From positions 21,278 through 85,277 of the forward strand of contig JAECUM010003186.1 of assembly GCA_016617855.1 (NCBI GenBank): DNA of 64,000 nucleotides, given 5' to 3'. The notes beneath the pieces are model-generated. The model was not told the DNA's origin and did no database searches. It saw only the letters and a program-made list of their open reading frames with translations. The stretch comes from Megalonaias nervosa. Its lineage: Eukaryota; Mollusca; Bivalvia; Unionida; Unionidae. Below, one piece after another: positions 22,223 to 35,248 of this stretch. The position numbers and the translations under genes are program-made. Numbering within the stretch: the stretch's first letter is position 1; each line of letters begins with the position of its first letter.

Positions 22223-22600
22223 ATGTCTCAGAGCCGTCTACAAAAAATGTTCAGAGATAAAATAGAAATAATGAGACGATTACGCGTACAGCGACGTAAA
22301 ATCGTGGATGGACTTTTATCCATACTGTTTTTCTCGGTGCGAGCAGCACCTCCAAGGATTGCAGCAAAATCAGTTCCGATTGCCCTCAAAGCGGCCGAAG
22401 CGGAAGCCACCGGAGCAGCCTCTGCCGTGGTGTGTACCAGTGCTAGATTCTTTACTCACAGCATTTTCTGTGTTGGTATCTCAAAGATTCTCCCGCCGAC
22501 ATTGAAATGCAATGGACTATTGTCAATCGAGGTGGCGATTACATCTATTACGTTCTGATGATTTCCGATCGATTCATGATGCTTGACGTGCTCAGTGGAA
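22223..22600 (+). pseudogene. Small basic/Ala-rich Polinton-associated ORF
   Basis: The frame opens MSQSRLQKMFRDKIEIMRRL, continues with a basic stretch (RLRVQRRK) and then an alanine-rich hydrophobic helix (LKAAEAEATGAASAV) before what looks like a frame change near 22330-22440. A basic N-terminus with an Ala/Gly hydrophobic helix is common in small membrane- or DNA-interacting virion proteins. That role is inference only. Confidence 0.35.
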
Positions 22601-22634
22601 AAATGAAGATAATCGTCTTGCATCGCATCTTGTC

Positions 22635-22974
22635 TTAAGTGCAGACGATCAATTGTGTAAACATTGTATAGACAAAGCCGAAAATAAAGTCGTCCACACG
22701 TTCGGAAACCAAACGTGAGGGTGGCTCCACCGCCAGCGCGATCGTTCCATTCGTGAAGACCACGACACCAAAGTTGTTTACGTCAGTTTTTGCTTCGCTG
22801 TGGTTTGCGGTGTCGACAGGGGCCATCACTGGAGTCACACATAAAGCGGTGATGAGAAACAGAGTTTACCGTAGCAGAAACTTCCGCGATCTCCGACAAA
22901 AACGTGCCATCGTGACATCGTCCATTGGCTACCAAAATAAATCCGTCAAAAGAAAACCCCAATAATACTAGCAT
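22635..22974 (-). pseudogene. Unrecognised minus-strand Polinton-associated frames
   Basis: Two overlapping minus-strand frames (22974-22783 and 22838-22635) read as one beta-rich sequence with a frame change. They include FLSEIAEVSATVNSVSHHRF and then NNFGVVVFTNGTIALAVEPP. The second part resembles a jelly-roll style domain in composition but has no decisive motif. It is oriented against its neighbours. It could be a small surface protein gene or a chance reading. Confidence 0.25.
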
Positions 22975-22987
22975 TTAATATAAGACC

Positions 22988-23330
22988 ATGCCATACATTC
23001 CAGTTGATGTTACGCTGTCACCACGGCATAGGAAAAGTTTCGCTGTGGTATCCATCAGGCTTAAAGCGTCAGCGCTCACAGGACTGGATAGACTCATGCT
23101 GACTCATCGTGAAGCCACTGTACGAGAAGGAATTGTTCTTAACTTATCGGCGTCGCAGCGTTCCAAACAAGTAGGATTTTTATCGCACCCCTGTTAACAG
23201 GCATCGCTGAAACGTCACTTCTAGCATTGCTTGGCTTCGGACAAGGACTCCAACTTCCTGGAACCAACCGTCGTAAAGGACTTTCAGTAGAGGAAAAAGA
23301 AACAAAACGGTTTTAGCGCTGGAGACAAGG
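22988..23330 (+). pseudogene. GGFL-type small virion-associated protein
   Basis: The frame begins MPYIPVDVTLSPRHRKSF, continues with LTGLDRLMLTHREA and LNLSASQRSKQ, and then a GFL. After a frame change near 23190 comes APLLTGIAETSLLALLGFG and a GLQLPGT-like turn. I recall this layout (a VTLSPxQ start, lysine-rich amphipathic repeats, then GGFL and a glycine/leucine-rich hydrophobic tail ending in PGT) from ORFs beside Polinton proteases in cnidarians and molluscs. A membrane-active or core protein is plausible. The gene is broken by the frame change. Confidence 0.55.
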
Positions 23331-23339
23331 TCTCCTGAA

Positions 23340-23710
23340 ACAATGTTTCCTCCGCTCTCCAACATCAACCTCGAGAAAGAATTAGTACCCAGCGTTGGAA
23401 ATTTCAGAGGTGCATTTTCTAAGAATCAGCTACCGGAACAAATTACACTGGACTAGAGCTGCGTAATTAACCTGCAAAATTATTACGATTGACATGGCAT
23501 TCATTGCGTTGCCGTGGTTAACGATCCAAGTTACGGCGATGTCAAGTATATCCATTCGTTTGGTTTACCTCCACCCGATGAGGTTGTGCGATACCTCCAA
23601 CCATCGCATAAAGGAGCAGTGTATAACTCGTTACAGCTTCAGGACGGCAACGATGCACGTGTGGATGGTACTGCATCGATTATATCCAATGCAGGTACTG
23701 AGGAAAATCA
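23340..23710 (+). pseudogene. Adenain-type (Ulp1-fold) cysteine protease
   Basis: The N-terminal PLSNINLEKEL and GAFSKNQLPEQI segments, then INLQNYY, lead after a frame change into GIHCVAVVND. The catalytic His codon there is at 23502-23504. Next comes YIHSFGLPPP, where families usually have an acidic residue before SFG and this copy has His. A further frame change reaches CGWYCIDYI, with the catalytic Cys codon at 23660-23662. This is the His / Asp-Glu / Cys order of adenovirus and Polinton maturation proteases. Two or more frameshifts, a premature TAG near 23456 and the substituted acidic position make it a clear pseudogene. Confidence 0.8.
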
Positions 23711-23955
23711 CCCCTCAAAGTCATTTTGTCGCCAAAATAATGTACACTATAACGTAACACAGCCAACATGAACTAGTGGTGCCTTAAGTGCAAAACCAGA
23801 ATGGAGAATATCGATCCCGTCGAGGTGGTCAGAATCATCGCCTCATGATCAAATCAAGATGGGCTTGTTTGTTTCCAAACAATTACACATCTTCACAGGT
23901 AAAGCGACACCAGCAGAGTCGCTCAGGAAGAAGAAACCAATAAAATGTAGACTAT

Positions 23956-24480
23956 GTGCAACTATGCTGCCGACGACAGATTGGTATGCGACTTGTCATG
24001 GCTCCATATACAAAATGTAACATTGTAGGAACTGTGACATCGACACGAGCAGTGAAAACTTTAAGCGTGGAAAGAAATCAGTGCATGGGAGATTGTAAAT
24101 GCTGCGTAGATAGACAAATTCTCGGTGGCGCCGTGGACGTCCATGCGCTGATCGGAAAACTTATAAGACCACGTGGCGGGTGGACTTTGCCAGGACATAA
24201 ATACACAGGATCGTGGAATCCGTCAGAATAGGAACAGGACGACAGTGAACAGCCGCCCCTGGTCAGGAGCCTTACAACAGCATAGATACCATCGCGATGC
24301 AACATGATATCTGTTACAGAGATCATCCCGTTCAAAGTGGGATGCGATCGAATTATGTTTGAGGGACTTTGAAGCACTCAAGCCAAAAAATTTCAGAGAA
24401 CGTGTAGACCGAGCTCTTGTGTGTGGAATCATTGGCACCAAAAATAAGCTGGGCATCGGGATTCTAGGTAAAATGAAAAA
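23956..24480 (+). pseudogene. Parvovirus VP1u-like phospholipase A2 domain protein
   Basis: The frame to 24231 contains HALIGKLIRPRGG and then LPGHKYTG, the calcium-loop region of viral PLA2 domains. After a frame change, GQEPYNSIDTIAMQHDICY carries the HD catalytic pair (His 24303-24305, Asp 24306-24308). A stop follows near 24358. The helical tail resumes in the frame starting at 24359 (KPKNFRERVDRAL, IIGTKNKLGIG). Viral PLA2 domains act on host membranes during entry in parvoviruses, and such domains are reported in adintovirus-type elements. This copy is interrupted at least twice. It joins the integrase in the same frame, as noted separately. Confidence 0.75.
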
Positions 24481-25423
24481 GTCAGCTGTGGTAGAAGATC
24501 TTTCGACGCTCGCAAAAGAACTGCATAAACCTTCACGCATGCACTTTTCACGAAGCAGAGTCATCGCGGTAGCTGCACACGATATATGGTTGGCAGACCG
24601 TCGACATGAGAGATTTCAACGCGTACAACGATCATTTAAAATATCTCATGACTGTCATCGATGTGTTCAGCAAATAAGCATGGGTGGTTCCTCTCAACAA
24701 AAAAAAAAGGAAATTATATCGTTGAAGCGTTTAATACCATTCTAGGTGCACAAAAACCAAGTACAATATGGGCAGATCATGGTAGTGAATTTTATAACAA
24801 AACCGTCTCCGATTGGCTTCAAAAAGAATATTATCTTGTACAGCACACACAATTAAATCAAAGCGGTCGTCGTAGAGCGGTTTAGCAGAACTCTCAAAAA
24901 GCGCATGTGAAAGAGATTTACCGGCGATAACACCAACCGATACTTAGACTTTTTGCCAGAAATCATTGACCAACAAAATTACACATGGCACCGCAGCATT
25001 CAAATGACACCCACGGAAGCATCTTCGGCTGACAAAACAAAACAGGTCACAGAATCCTTATTTTTTAGATCCAAATTCAAAGTAGGTGACCACGTCAGAA
25101 TTAGCAGACAAAAACTACATTCGAAATGGGATACACCCCTAAGTGGACCGAAGAAGTCATTGTCGTCGATACCGTTCAAGAAAACCATTCCACTCACACT
25201 CAAAGATTCCTCAGGAGAGTTCCGTTCAAGGTTATTTTTACGAGCAGGAATTACAAAGAAAACCAGATAAGACGTCTTCAAGATAGAAAAAGTGATCTCT
25301 ATCCGAGGTAAAAAAAAAAAATCTCTCGTCAAGTGGTTTGGTTATCGTGAACAATTCAACTCGTGGATTCCAACGGCATCGCTGACGCCATTGTCTCATC
25401 AGACTCCAACAACTCCAAAATAA
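24480..25423 (+). pseudogene. Polinton-type DDE (rve) integrase with chromodomain-like tail
   Basis: After AKELHKPSRMHFSRSRV the core begins at IWLAD (first catalytic Asp, 24596-24598). A frame change gives LMTVIDVFSK followed by an in-frame TAA. The second Asp is in WADHGSEFYNKT (24775-24777). The Glu is in VVVERF (24875-24877) after another frame change, about 33 codons from the second Asp, as expected for DDE integrases. FLPEIIDQQNY and MTPTEAS follow, then an SH3-like KVGDHVRIS. A further frame ends with SLVKWFGYREQFNSWIP, a chromodomain-like match. The gene stops at 25421-25423. Family role: insertion of element DNA with short target duplication. At least four disruptions make it inactive. 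Confidence 0.85.
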
Positions 25424-25820
25424 TCTTATCATACCCTTGCATATGCTCTTCCCAGAGACCGTCTTATATTTCGTCGCATGCTCGTAAAGACCCGTCCTCT
25501 CAAATATAAGCTTGAACACATAGTCAGATTTTATAAATTTCGCACGACCTAACAAATTAACTCGGGTGGCCTTTTCAGCCAATAATAAAATTGATCTCGC
25601 TGTGGCGCTGACAAGTTAAAACGCTTCATCTTATTTTCTAAGTAGTATTGCTGATTATACCGCTGAACCGGACGCTGATGACAATACAACCCCAAGTGTT
25701 CCAGAAGCCCCAGCAGCTCCAATAAAAGTGAGCTTAAAGAAAGTGGTCCAAAACCCCCATTTCTCTAAAGCGGTCCAGAACTCCCACAACACAGTTGTAT
25801 AGAGCCATGGTGAACTTCTC
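25424..25820. other. Likely Polinton terminal region
   Basis: No gene is seen. Near-repeats of GGTCCAGAACYCCCAT occur at about 25740, 25790 and, beyond the SINE, 26106. They may belong to an eroded terminal repeat of the element. A related string occurs near 30010. Confidence 0.3.
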
Positions 25821-26098
25821 AAGCAGTTTTAGGGGCCCCGAGTGGCCGAGTGGTCTAAAGCGCTGTCCGTTACGGATCACTGCCATCTCACCTCTGTCTG
25901 CGTTGGTTCGAGTCTAAGATTCGACGGATGTGGATATGTGAGAAAGCTTGCCAGTAGCTTCTCGTGAGTCGGTGGTTCTTTCCGCGGATTTCCCGGTTTC
26001 TTCCTCCACCATTAATACTGGCCGCCATGTATAGCCTATCGTGTGCTGAAAAATGGCGTTAAGCCCCACAACAACAACAACAACAACAAGCAGTTTTA
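25821..26098 (+). mobile_element. tRNA-derived SINE with 11-bp target-site duplication
   Basis: A near full-length element opens GGGGCCCCGAGTGGCCGAGT and contains box B GGTTCGAGTC. It continues through the conserved body (GCTTGCCAGTAGCTTCTC, TTCTTCCTCCACCAT, TACTGGCCGCC, GGCGTTAAGCC) and ends in a CAACAACAA tail. The flanks AAGCAGTTTTA at 25821-25831 and 26088-26098 are identical. The head is tRNA-Leu-like and the 3' part matches the mollusc-type conserved SINE domain. Confidence 0.92.
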
Positions 26099-26127
26099 TC
26101 ACGCAGTCCAGAACCCCCATTTTCTTA

Positions 26128-27443
26128 TACTACTGTTGATCTTCAAGTCATCTGCGTCTATACCTTTACGTAGGAGACATTGGGGTTATTTCCGACAAAA
26201 GATAGTAATAAATTCTTGAAATACAATATCCATTTAGTTTGCCTATATATGCGTATAAAACTGATGAAAGACAGAAACTTGATTCCGACATCCGTGTTCC
26301 ACTGGGTTAATGTTATATGCAGTACACTCTAAGAACTCACGTTATACTGAAAAATGTGTGCAAAAATGACCTATATATGGACAAAACAAATCAAACACTA
26401 AAAAAAAAAAACAACAACAAAACAATACAGGTTAAATGACACTTCCATGTAAGGGAACATGAAAATGCAAAATATGTATTCTATGTACTTAAGCATATGT
26501 TTTCTATTATGTTTTTTGTGTACCTGACAAAAGGTTAACATGTCATTCTAGCGTGCTTAGTGTAACTGACGAAGGGATACTAAGTCATTCTAGAGCTTCC
26601 TTTCTGTACATGACGGAGGGGCACTAAGTCATTCTAGATTTTTCCTTGCGTACCTGACGGAGGGCTGACAAGTCATTTTGGTGAACATTGTGTACCTGAG
26701 AGTGGGCTAACAAATCATTATAGAGTATAATTTCTGTTCCTGACGGAGGGCTAACAAATCATTCCAGAGTGCCCTTTGTATACCTGACTGACGGGTACGC
26801 AGTCATTCTAGAATCTCCTTTGTGTATCTGAAAGAGTGCTAACACGTTATTCTAGAGTGTTCCGTTTGTACCTAACAGAGGTATAACACGCAATTCCGGA
26901 GTTTCCTTTGTGAAACTGACGGATGGGTAATAGGTCATTCTAGAATTTCCTTTGTGTACGTGACTGAGGGCTAACGAGTCATTCTAGTGTCCTTTGTGTA
27001 CCTGAATGAGGGGAACAAAGTCATTCAAGAGTTTTTCTTTGTGCACCTGACAGATGGTTTACAAGTCATTCCAGAGTGTCCAATGTGTACCTGACGGAGA
27101 CCTGTAGCCTTTTGGTTCTTTACAATATATAGTTCAAGCGATGAGTTTGTGCGATAGTATTAATATATCCTGCCTACATGTAATGGAAGCGTATTCCTGC
27201 AAGGTACAGTTTAATAAGTCTTTGTAAATCTTCCAGTAATTCACTCAAAACCCCACATGCTACAAGCACCCAACACATAGTCACTAACTGCATAAAAGTA
27301 TTAATAGTAGTATTGAAGGTATTGGTTGTCCAATGGCTGATAGAAGCGTTCCATAATTGATCAATGTGACCTCACCAGTTTCAAAGGTAGGAGACGTGGT
27401 GCTGACTGTGTGCCGGTGTTAGGTGCCAAACAGCGAAATTTAT
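26128..27443 (+). repeat. Right copy of direct repeat flanking the Polinton remnant
   Basis: This is collinear with 14720-16436 and in the same orientation. It has the same start (GTTGATCTTCAAGTCATCTG) and end (CAAACAGCGAAATTT). It has fewer minisatellite units (about 26515-27105) and lacks the SINE present in the left copy. It abuts a Ty3/gypsy RT fragment at its right edge. Confidence 0.8.
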
Positions 27444-27832
27444 TCATCCTTCCGGGTCTTTGCATTGAGGGTCCTGTAGTAAATGCAGAAACGCTGGCTG
27501 TTATCTCGTTTCCGAACCAACACAACATTAGAGGAGTAAGAACTATCAGATTCCCTGATTGCACCAGCATCTAGCATTTCCTTAATATGTTGACGCACGT
27601 CCTCATACATCCCCGGGGGTATTCTCCTGTTGTTTGAAAGGTCTATCATTGTTGAGTACAATCTTATGCTTGATGAGGTCAGAATTGTATTCTCCACCAT
27701 AGGCGTAGATACAATGAATAAGATGTCGTTCGTGCAGAGACGATACGGCGAGCACCTAGGACATTTATTAAGTGCATGGCGCTCGACCTCATCGTCCCCT
27801 TCATGCGCCTCGTGTACTGATCGATCGCTCAC
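27443..27832 (-). pseudogene. Ty3/gypsy reverse transcriptase fragment
   Basis: The minus-strand frame includes IPPGMYEDVRQHIKEMLDAG and SYSSNVVLVRKRD, then RFCIYYRTLNA, the RT fingers region of Ty3/gypsy pol. The usual FCID is FCIY here. A preceding segment (HKIVLNNDRPFK) is in another frame. Only this N-terminal RT block survives. It ends where the direct repeat begins, so the two joined by rearrangement or insertion. Confidence 0.8.
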
Positions 27833-27866
27833 TCACGCGTTCACTCATGACAAACACGCACCTGTG

Positions 27867-30717
<2,851 letters not shown>

Positions 30718-31462
30718 AAAATTCAAGATATAATTTATTTCCATAGAAAATAAAGTGAAAATTTAAAAGGAACATACCTTGTTTTGAAATAAATCCCAGA
30801 TAATCCTAAAAGTTATATCACAATTCCAAAAGTATAGAGTGTTCGTAATGAATTCCAGTGGTGTTACAAATCAGTTCCAATCTTGATAGTGATAATATAT
30901 CAATAGCCTTGAATGTACCAATGTGCCAACAGTCGCAATTGCTGTATCACTTTAATATAATGCACAACGTACTTCAATGAGTTCATCACAATTCCAAAAG
31001 ATTGATTTAATCCGAAAGTCAATGAGCACTTTATAGTTGTAATGAATATTGTAAATAAATAAATTCCTCTCAAATTATAACTGAACACATCTAAAAGACT
31101 AATTTCACAAGACAGATGTTATGATAGAAATGAATATCTTTTTTATGTAAACAACCTTATATAAATTCCCATCTGGCCTATGTCGCAAAAACCTATTCTG
31201 TCAAAACTGCATCATCTTAATGGAAACTAATTCCAAACTGTAAACAAGCTCAGGTCCGTTAACTTAAATTTTTGCGAATCAACCTGACAAGTGGAAAAAA
31301 ATGTTCTAACTCAAATTCAAGCAAACATGTTTACAGGCATTATATTAAGGTTTACTCTAAAGTCATGGACAAAAGTTAGCTATGTAATATGTTGTTTACA
31401 ATATGACCCTTACAAGCTACAATCATGGCAAAATTAAACACACAGTAGGGATATACATAACA
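30718..31462 (-). mobile_element. Diverged LTR relic
   Basis: The stretch shares an ordered set of blocks with 40326-40672, 50066-50660 and 56728-57516: ATAATTTATTTCC, the CTTACAGT/TTGTGAATT equivalent, CTTGAATGTRCC, CCAACAGTC, AGCACTTT..TAGTTGTAATGAA, CTCTCAAATTATA and TAGCTATGTAATATGTTGTTTA. It ends in ATATACATAACA at 31462, like the intact LTR end at 48074. No coding region is attached. Confidence 0.6.
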
Positions 31463-33211
31463 CAAATAACGAGAAAATAAAAAATAAATTTGAGAATCGC
31501 AATTATGAATATATACGACCCAAAAGTAAAGAAGCTAAATAGGAATTTTCCAAACAAGTAAATGAATAACACAAGAATAAATGTGTTATAATTTATGATT
31601 AGTAGATATAAAGTCGGGAAGTTTCTGTACATGCGCGTCGATCGGTACGAAACCGTATGCTTTTATATACTTAGCAAGCAAAGGGACATACTAAACTTTC
31701 TCTTTAGCTCTTCAAATTAATTCTAGACGAAATTTAAAAATATAATTGCGATTAAAGCATTCAGTTAGGTCTATTTAGTGCACAATGTTACATCAACGAA
31801 AGATTTATTTACAATCTTAGAAATCTGCAGAAAAAGGCCTGTTGAAGTGATTGTCTTGTGACTTGTGATTGCATTGGGTTATTATTTAAAATAAATATTA
31901 TCCAAAACATTGATGTCTTGATATGAGATCACTATGTATCATTTCCCATGCAGTTTACAAGCCAGTTGGTAAGTAATCATTACCTACCTTAAAAAGAATG
32001 ACATATTGAATATATTTGCACAGAAAAATGCATGATTTATAACCGATTTGATAATTAACAGAAGTAAATCTAAAATATGAGATGTTATATTTCTGCTTTG
32101 TGATTGTACGGTAATTGACATAGCTACTATTGTCTCTCAAATACAATTTTCAATGGTTTATTATCATCAGCATTTACATGGTTACATAATACATATTACA
32201 AATATTAGAATACAAATACAGAGTCGGCAAGTAAACTATTACAGCCAGTAACTACTTTACTGATAAAACAAAGGTAACATTTCGTTCGTTGGATTCTCAT
32301 TTTCAGAATGAGCATTCCGGCAAGAAATCCGAAAATTTCCCCTTCAAATAGTAACCAAATAATCACTTGTCTAAGGTTGCGTAATGACTATTTCTCAATC
32401 GGTGGTTCAATTTTCTTGATAAGTCTTGAAAGTACATATACCTTACTGGAAATAAATATATAGTTATCACGAATCAGTCTGATAAAATTACACACATCAT
32501 GAAATTTGGTTAATCTTTGACATGTCAATGTTTATATTTACCACGAATAAACTTACGAACTTGATTACAAATTATGTAGATATTACACATTTCTTTTAAC
32601 CTTTATTGACCTAAATTATGTCACATGGTTATCTGAGGCTAGCAGCCACGTAAGAAATATATTCTCTTTATGTTCCCTTATTGATTATTATTATTCTATC
32701 ACCAGGAAGTTTAAATACGCAGTAACCATGGACAGAATAAATCAATTCCTTACGACGGTTTTATCATATTCACAAATAAGTATTTAATAAGTTGTACGGC
32801 AATGATTTATTTGAAGTTCTGTCATCAAGTTATTCCAGGAGAGATAGATTACCATTGCCTTTGATGCAACTAATGCAATATCCTTGACTCATAAACGCTT
32901 CATGCTGAGCACTCTTTGACATTGCCTAAAGCGCCATTGTCACCAGGCTAAACTATATGATCACAGTCGTCATAGGTCTGGAAGTGGCCTAAAATACCTG
33001 AGTTTTCAAAGTTTCCATTGCAAAATTTGATCACAAGTACAAGTTTCCTTAATAAGGATTACTTCTCCATTGCAGGTTGGTAGCAGACCCATTCACTTTA
33101 GTCGGATTGAGTCATCGGGATAAATTGTATTTGACAGTAATACAACAACGGTACCCACGGTAAGTTCAAGACACGTCAATTTTAAGACTAGACTGTCACA
33201 TATCAGCTAAT

Positions 33212-33256
<45 letters not shown>

Positions 33257-34637
33257 AGTGTGAACTGCGATCGTTTAGTAGTTATTGTGCCGGACACACG
33301 ACCAGAACGGTGAAGGTCGGATGCCGTGTTATCTCTCTGGACAATTCAGTTTTCTCTAATAGTAGCTGTATGATATAATAATTGAAGTGTTCATTTTCTG
33401 CAAAGTAGAAGTTGTTGTACTTACCGCAGCAAATTGTCGCTTACAAATTGAGTTGCTGTAAACCGACATTCATGTTCATGAATTGTGATGGAATTGTTTT
33501 ATACCGTGTAGCAGAAGGAATTTGTTTATTTGAAGGTTATGAAATCATGTAACAAATACTTTTATTTCGTATCTAATTTGCTAAATGTAACTTGTTTCCA
33601 CTTATTAAGGGTAAACTGGGTGAAATGAGAGAATACTCATGTTGTCCGTGACTCCATTGGCCAAGAAAGCGGATTGTTAAAGACTAAAAGCAAGTAGCCA
33701 AACATGCGTCCCTTCAAGGTATCCTGGATTAGTTGTAAAATCAAAGCCATTAGCTGGGTGTGTGAAAATAGATAACATTTCATAATTGATTTTTTTCATT
33801 GACTTATTATTTATAAAAGTGACATCCAAAGTGGCATCATTTACTGAGTCAGTCTATGGAAATTCTGTTTTATTATCTTGTTTCAAATATGTGGAAAAAG
33901 AAGGAAACATATCATGAACTTAATTAATTTAGTGATACATTGAATAACATAAACTGGAAAAACCATTGTTTTGGTAATTAAGCATTTTAAATGAATTCAC
34001 ACTTATTTTTTATATTAAAAAGGGAAATACGTATGTAAATTAATTATTGGGTGCAAATTTGCAGAATTTAATGCTGCAAAATATGTTGTCATTAACAAAG
34101 GTGATAAACACTAGACCTAGACTAGATACTCTTGTTTACAAATCCTCCCTTCTAATACACATCAATATGCTTGCATAGCTTTGAATTTATTTAAAACTCC
34201 ATTTGTGTGCAGAATAATACAGTTGGGTACGTATTTCTCGTATTTCTTATGTGTTTTTATTGTTGTGCTAGAATTGTAAACGGGTGAAAAAGCAATCTTC
34301 CGTTTCAGCAAATAATGCATTTAACCTATAATTTAATCAAGGGGTTTGCAGTGCAGGTAAAATCAAACTAACTGACAAAATCAATGAATCTTAAGTTTTA
34401 TTTCACGGACGTAAAAATAGTGGTAGCACAGGTAGAATGCCGAATCGTGTAAAGCACACAACAATAAATCATTATACTGAAACTGAGTCATGCTCAGTCA
34501 ACAACCATGTACAACTTTCGAATATCATGTGATTTCCCCAGAGAACGGATTAGTAGATTTAAAATCGACGGTAACGTTTAGGATAAAGGAGAGATTTATT
34601 CTTGTTTCTGCACAGAAGTAGTATCATAATAAGCGAT
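31463..34637. other. Gene-poor stretch with (CT)n
   Basis: AT-rich sequence with no recognised gene. A (CT)n tract lies at 33211-33253. No homology with the mobile elements elsewhere in the window was noticed. Confidence 0.45.
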
Positions 34638-34784
34638 TGAGACCACGCTTATCTATCACATATCCCAATCCAACACCTTTATTCCTCGTGACTTTCACTT
34701 CACTTTTCAATCCCCGGTGAGTGAGCGTGGAATTTGCTTCAGGGATTGAAGGGATGAGGAGACGTGATAGGTGAGCGGTCTCAA
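34638..34784. repeat. Imperfect palindrome, MITE-like hairpin of ~147 bp
   Basis: The left arm TTGAGACCACGCTTATCTAT pairs with the right arm ending AGGTGAGCGGTCTCAA. An inner pair (TTTTCAATCCCC and AGGGATTGAAGGG) continues the stem. The whole unit can fold into one long hairpin. The shape suits a miniature inverted-repeat element. No clear flanking duplication was identified. Confidence 0.6.
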
Positions 34785-35248
34785 AACACGCCGGTTATGA
34801 TCCTTCATGGACTGCCTCGCTGCGATAATGATCGCGGCTGTGGAAATGAAAATATGTGCTGGGCAAACAAGAATCTTAGAGTTGTCTTTTCCGAACCCAG
34901 CATTTTCCTTGATTTCTTTCTGGACTTACCCTCGCTTCATTATCTGTCAACCATTTGTCTCCTTTTGACCATCATTGTTGCATAAAGTGGTCTTTGAGGT
35001 TTATGGTAAGCGTCTGTCATTTTTGAGTTTTATGGTAAAATGTCCGGCTACTGATGAAAGCATTGAAATTATTAAGAGCTTATTTAATGTCTCTGAAAAA
35101 TGATCTTCCATTGCTGATATTGTCTGATATAGCGATGATATTTTCTTCCACGCCATCTAATCTACACATCATTGAATACATTCAAATATGAACTGAATAA
35201 TTGTGTATCTTTCTTGCTAATATCGGACCTTTTAAAGACTTAATTCTG

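Larger units (their letters stand above)
17730..25423. mobile_element. Decayed Polinton/Maverick (adintovirus-like) element
   Basis: This ~7.7-kb block is visibly richer in G and C than its surroundings. It contains the hallmark set of Polinton/adintovirus genes: FtsK/HerA-type packaging ATPase, adenain-type protease, retroviral-type integrase with chromodomain-like tail, a PLA2 domain and fibre/capsid-type ORFs. Minus-strand genes occupy 17.7-19.9 kb and plus-strand genes 20.0-25.4 kb, diverging near 19.95 kb. Every long gene is interrupted by frameshifts or stops, so it is an old non-functional copy. No protein-primed DNA polymerase B was found, and no terminal inverted repeats were identified. 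Intact elements of this class are usually 15-20 kb, so roughly half is missing. Major capsid protein identity is unresolved. Confidence 0.85.

Noticed and set aside
14720..27443. Reading the flanking direct repeats as LTRs of one retroelement
   Set aside because: The repeats lack TG...CA ends and paired short duplications. The enclosed genes are of Polinton type, not gag-pol.
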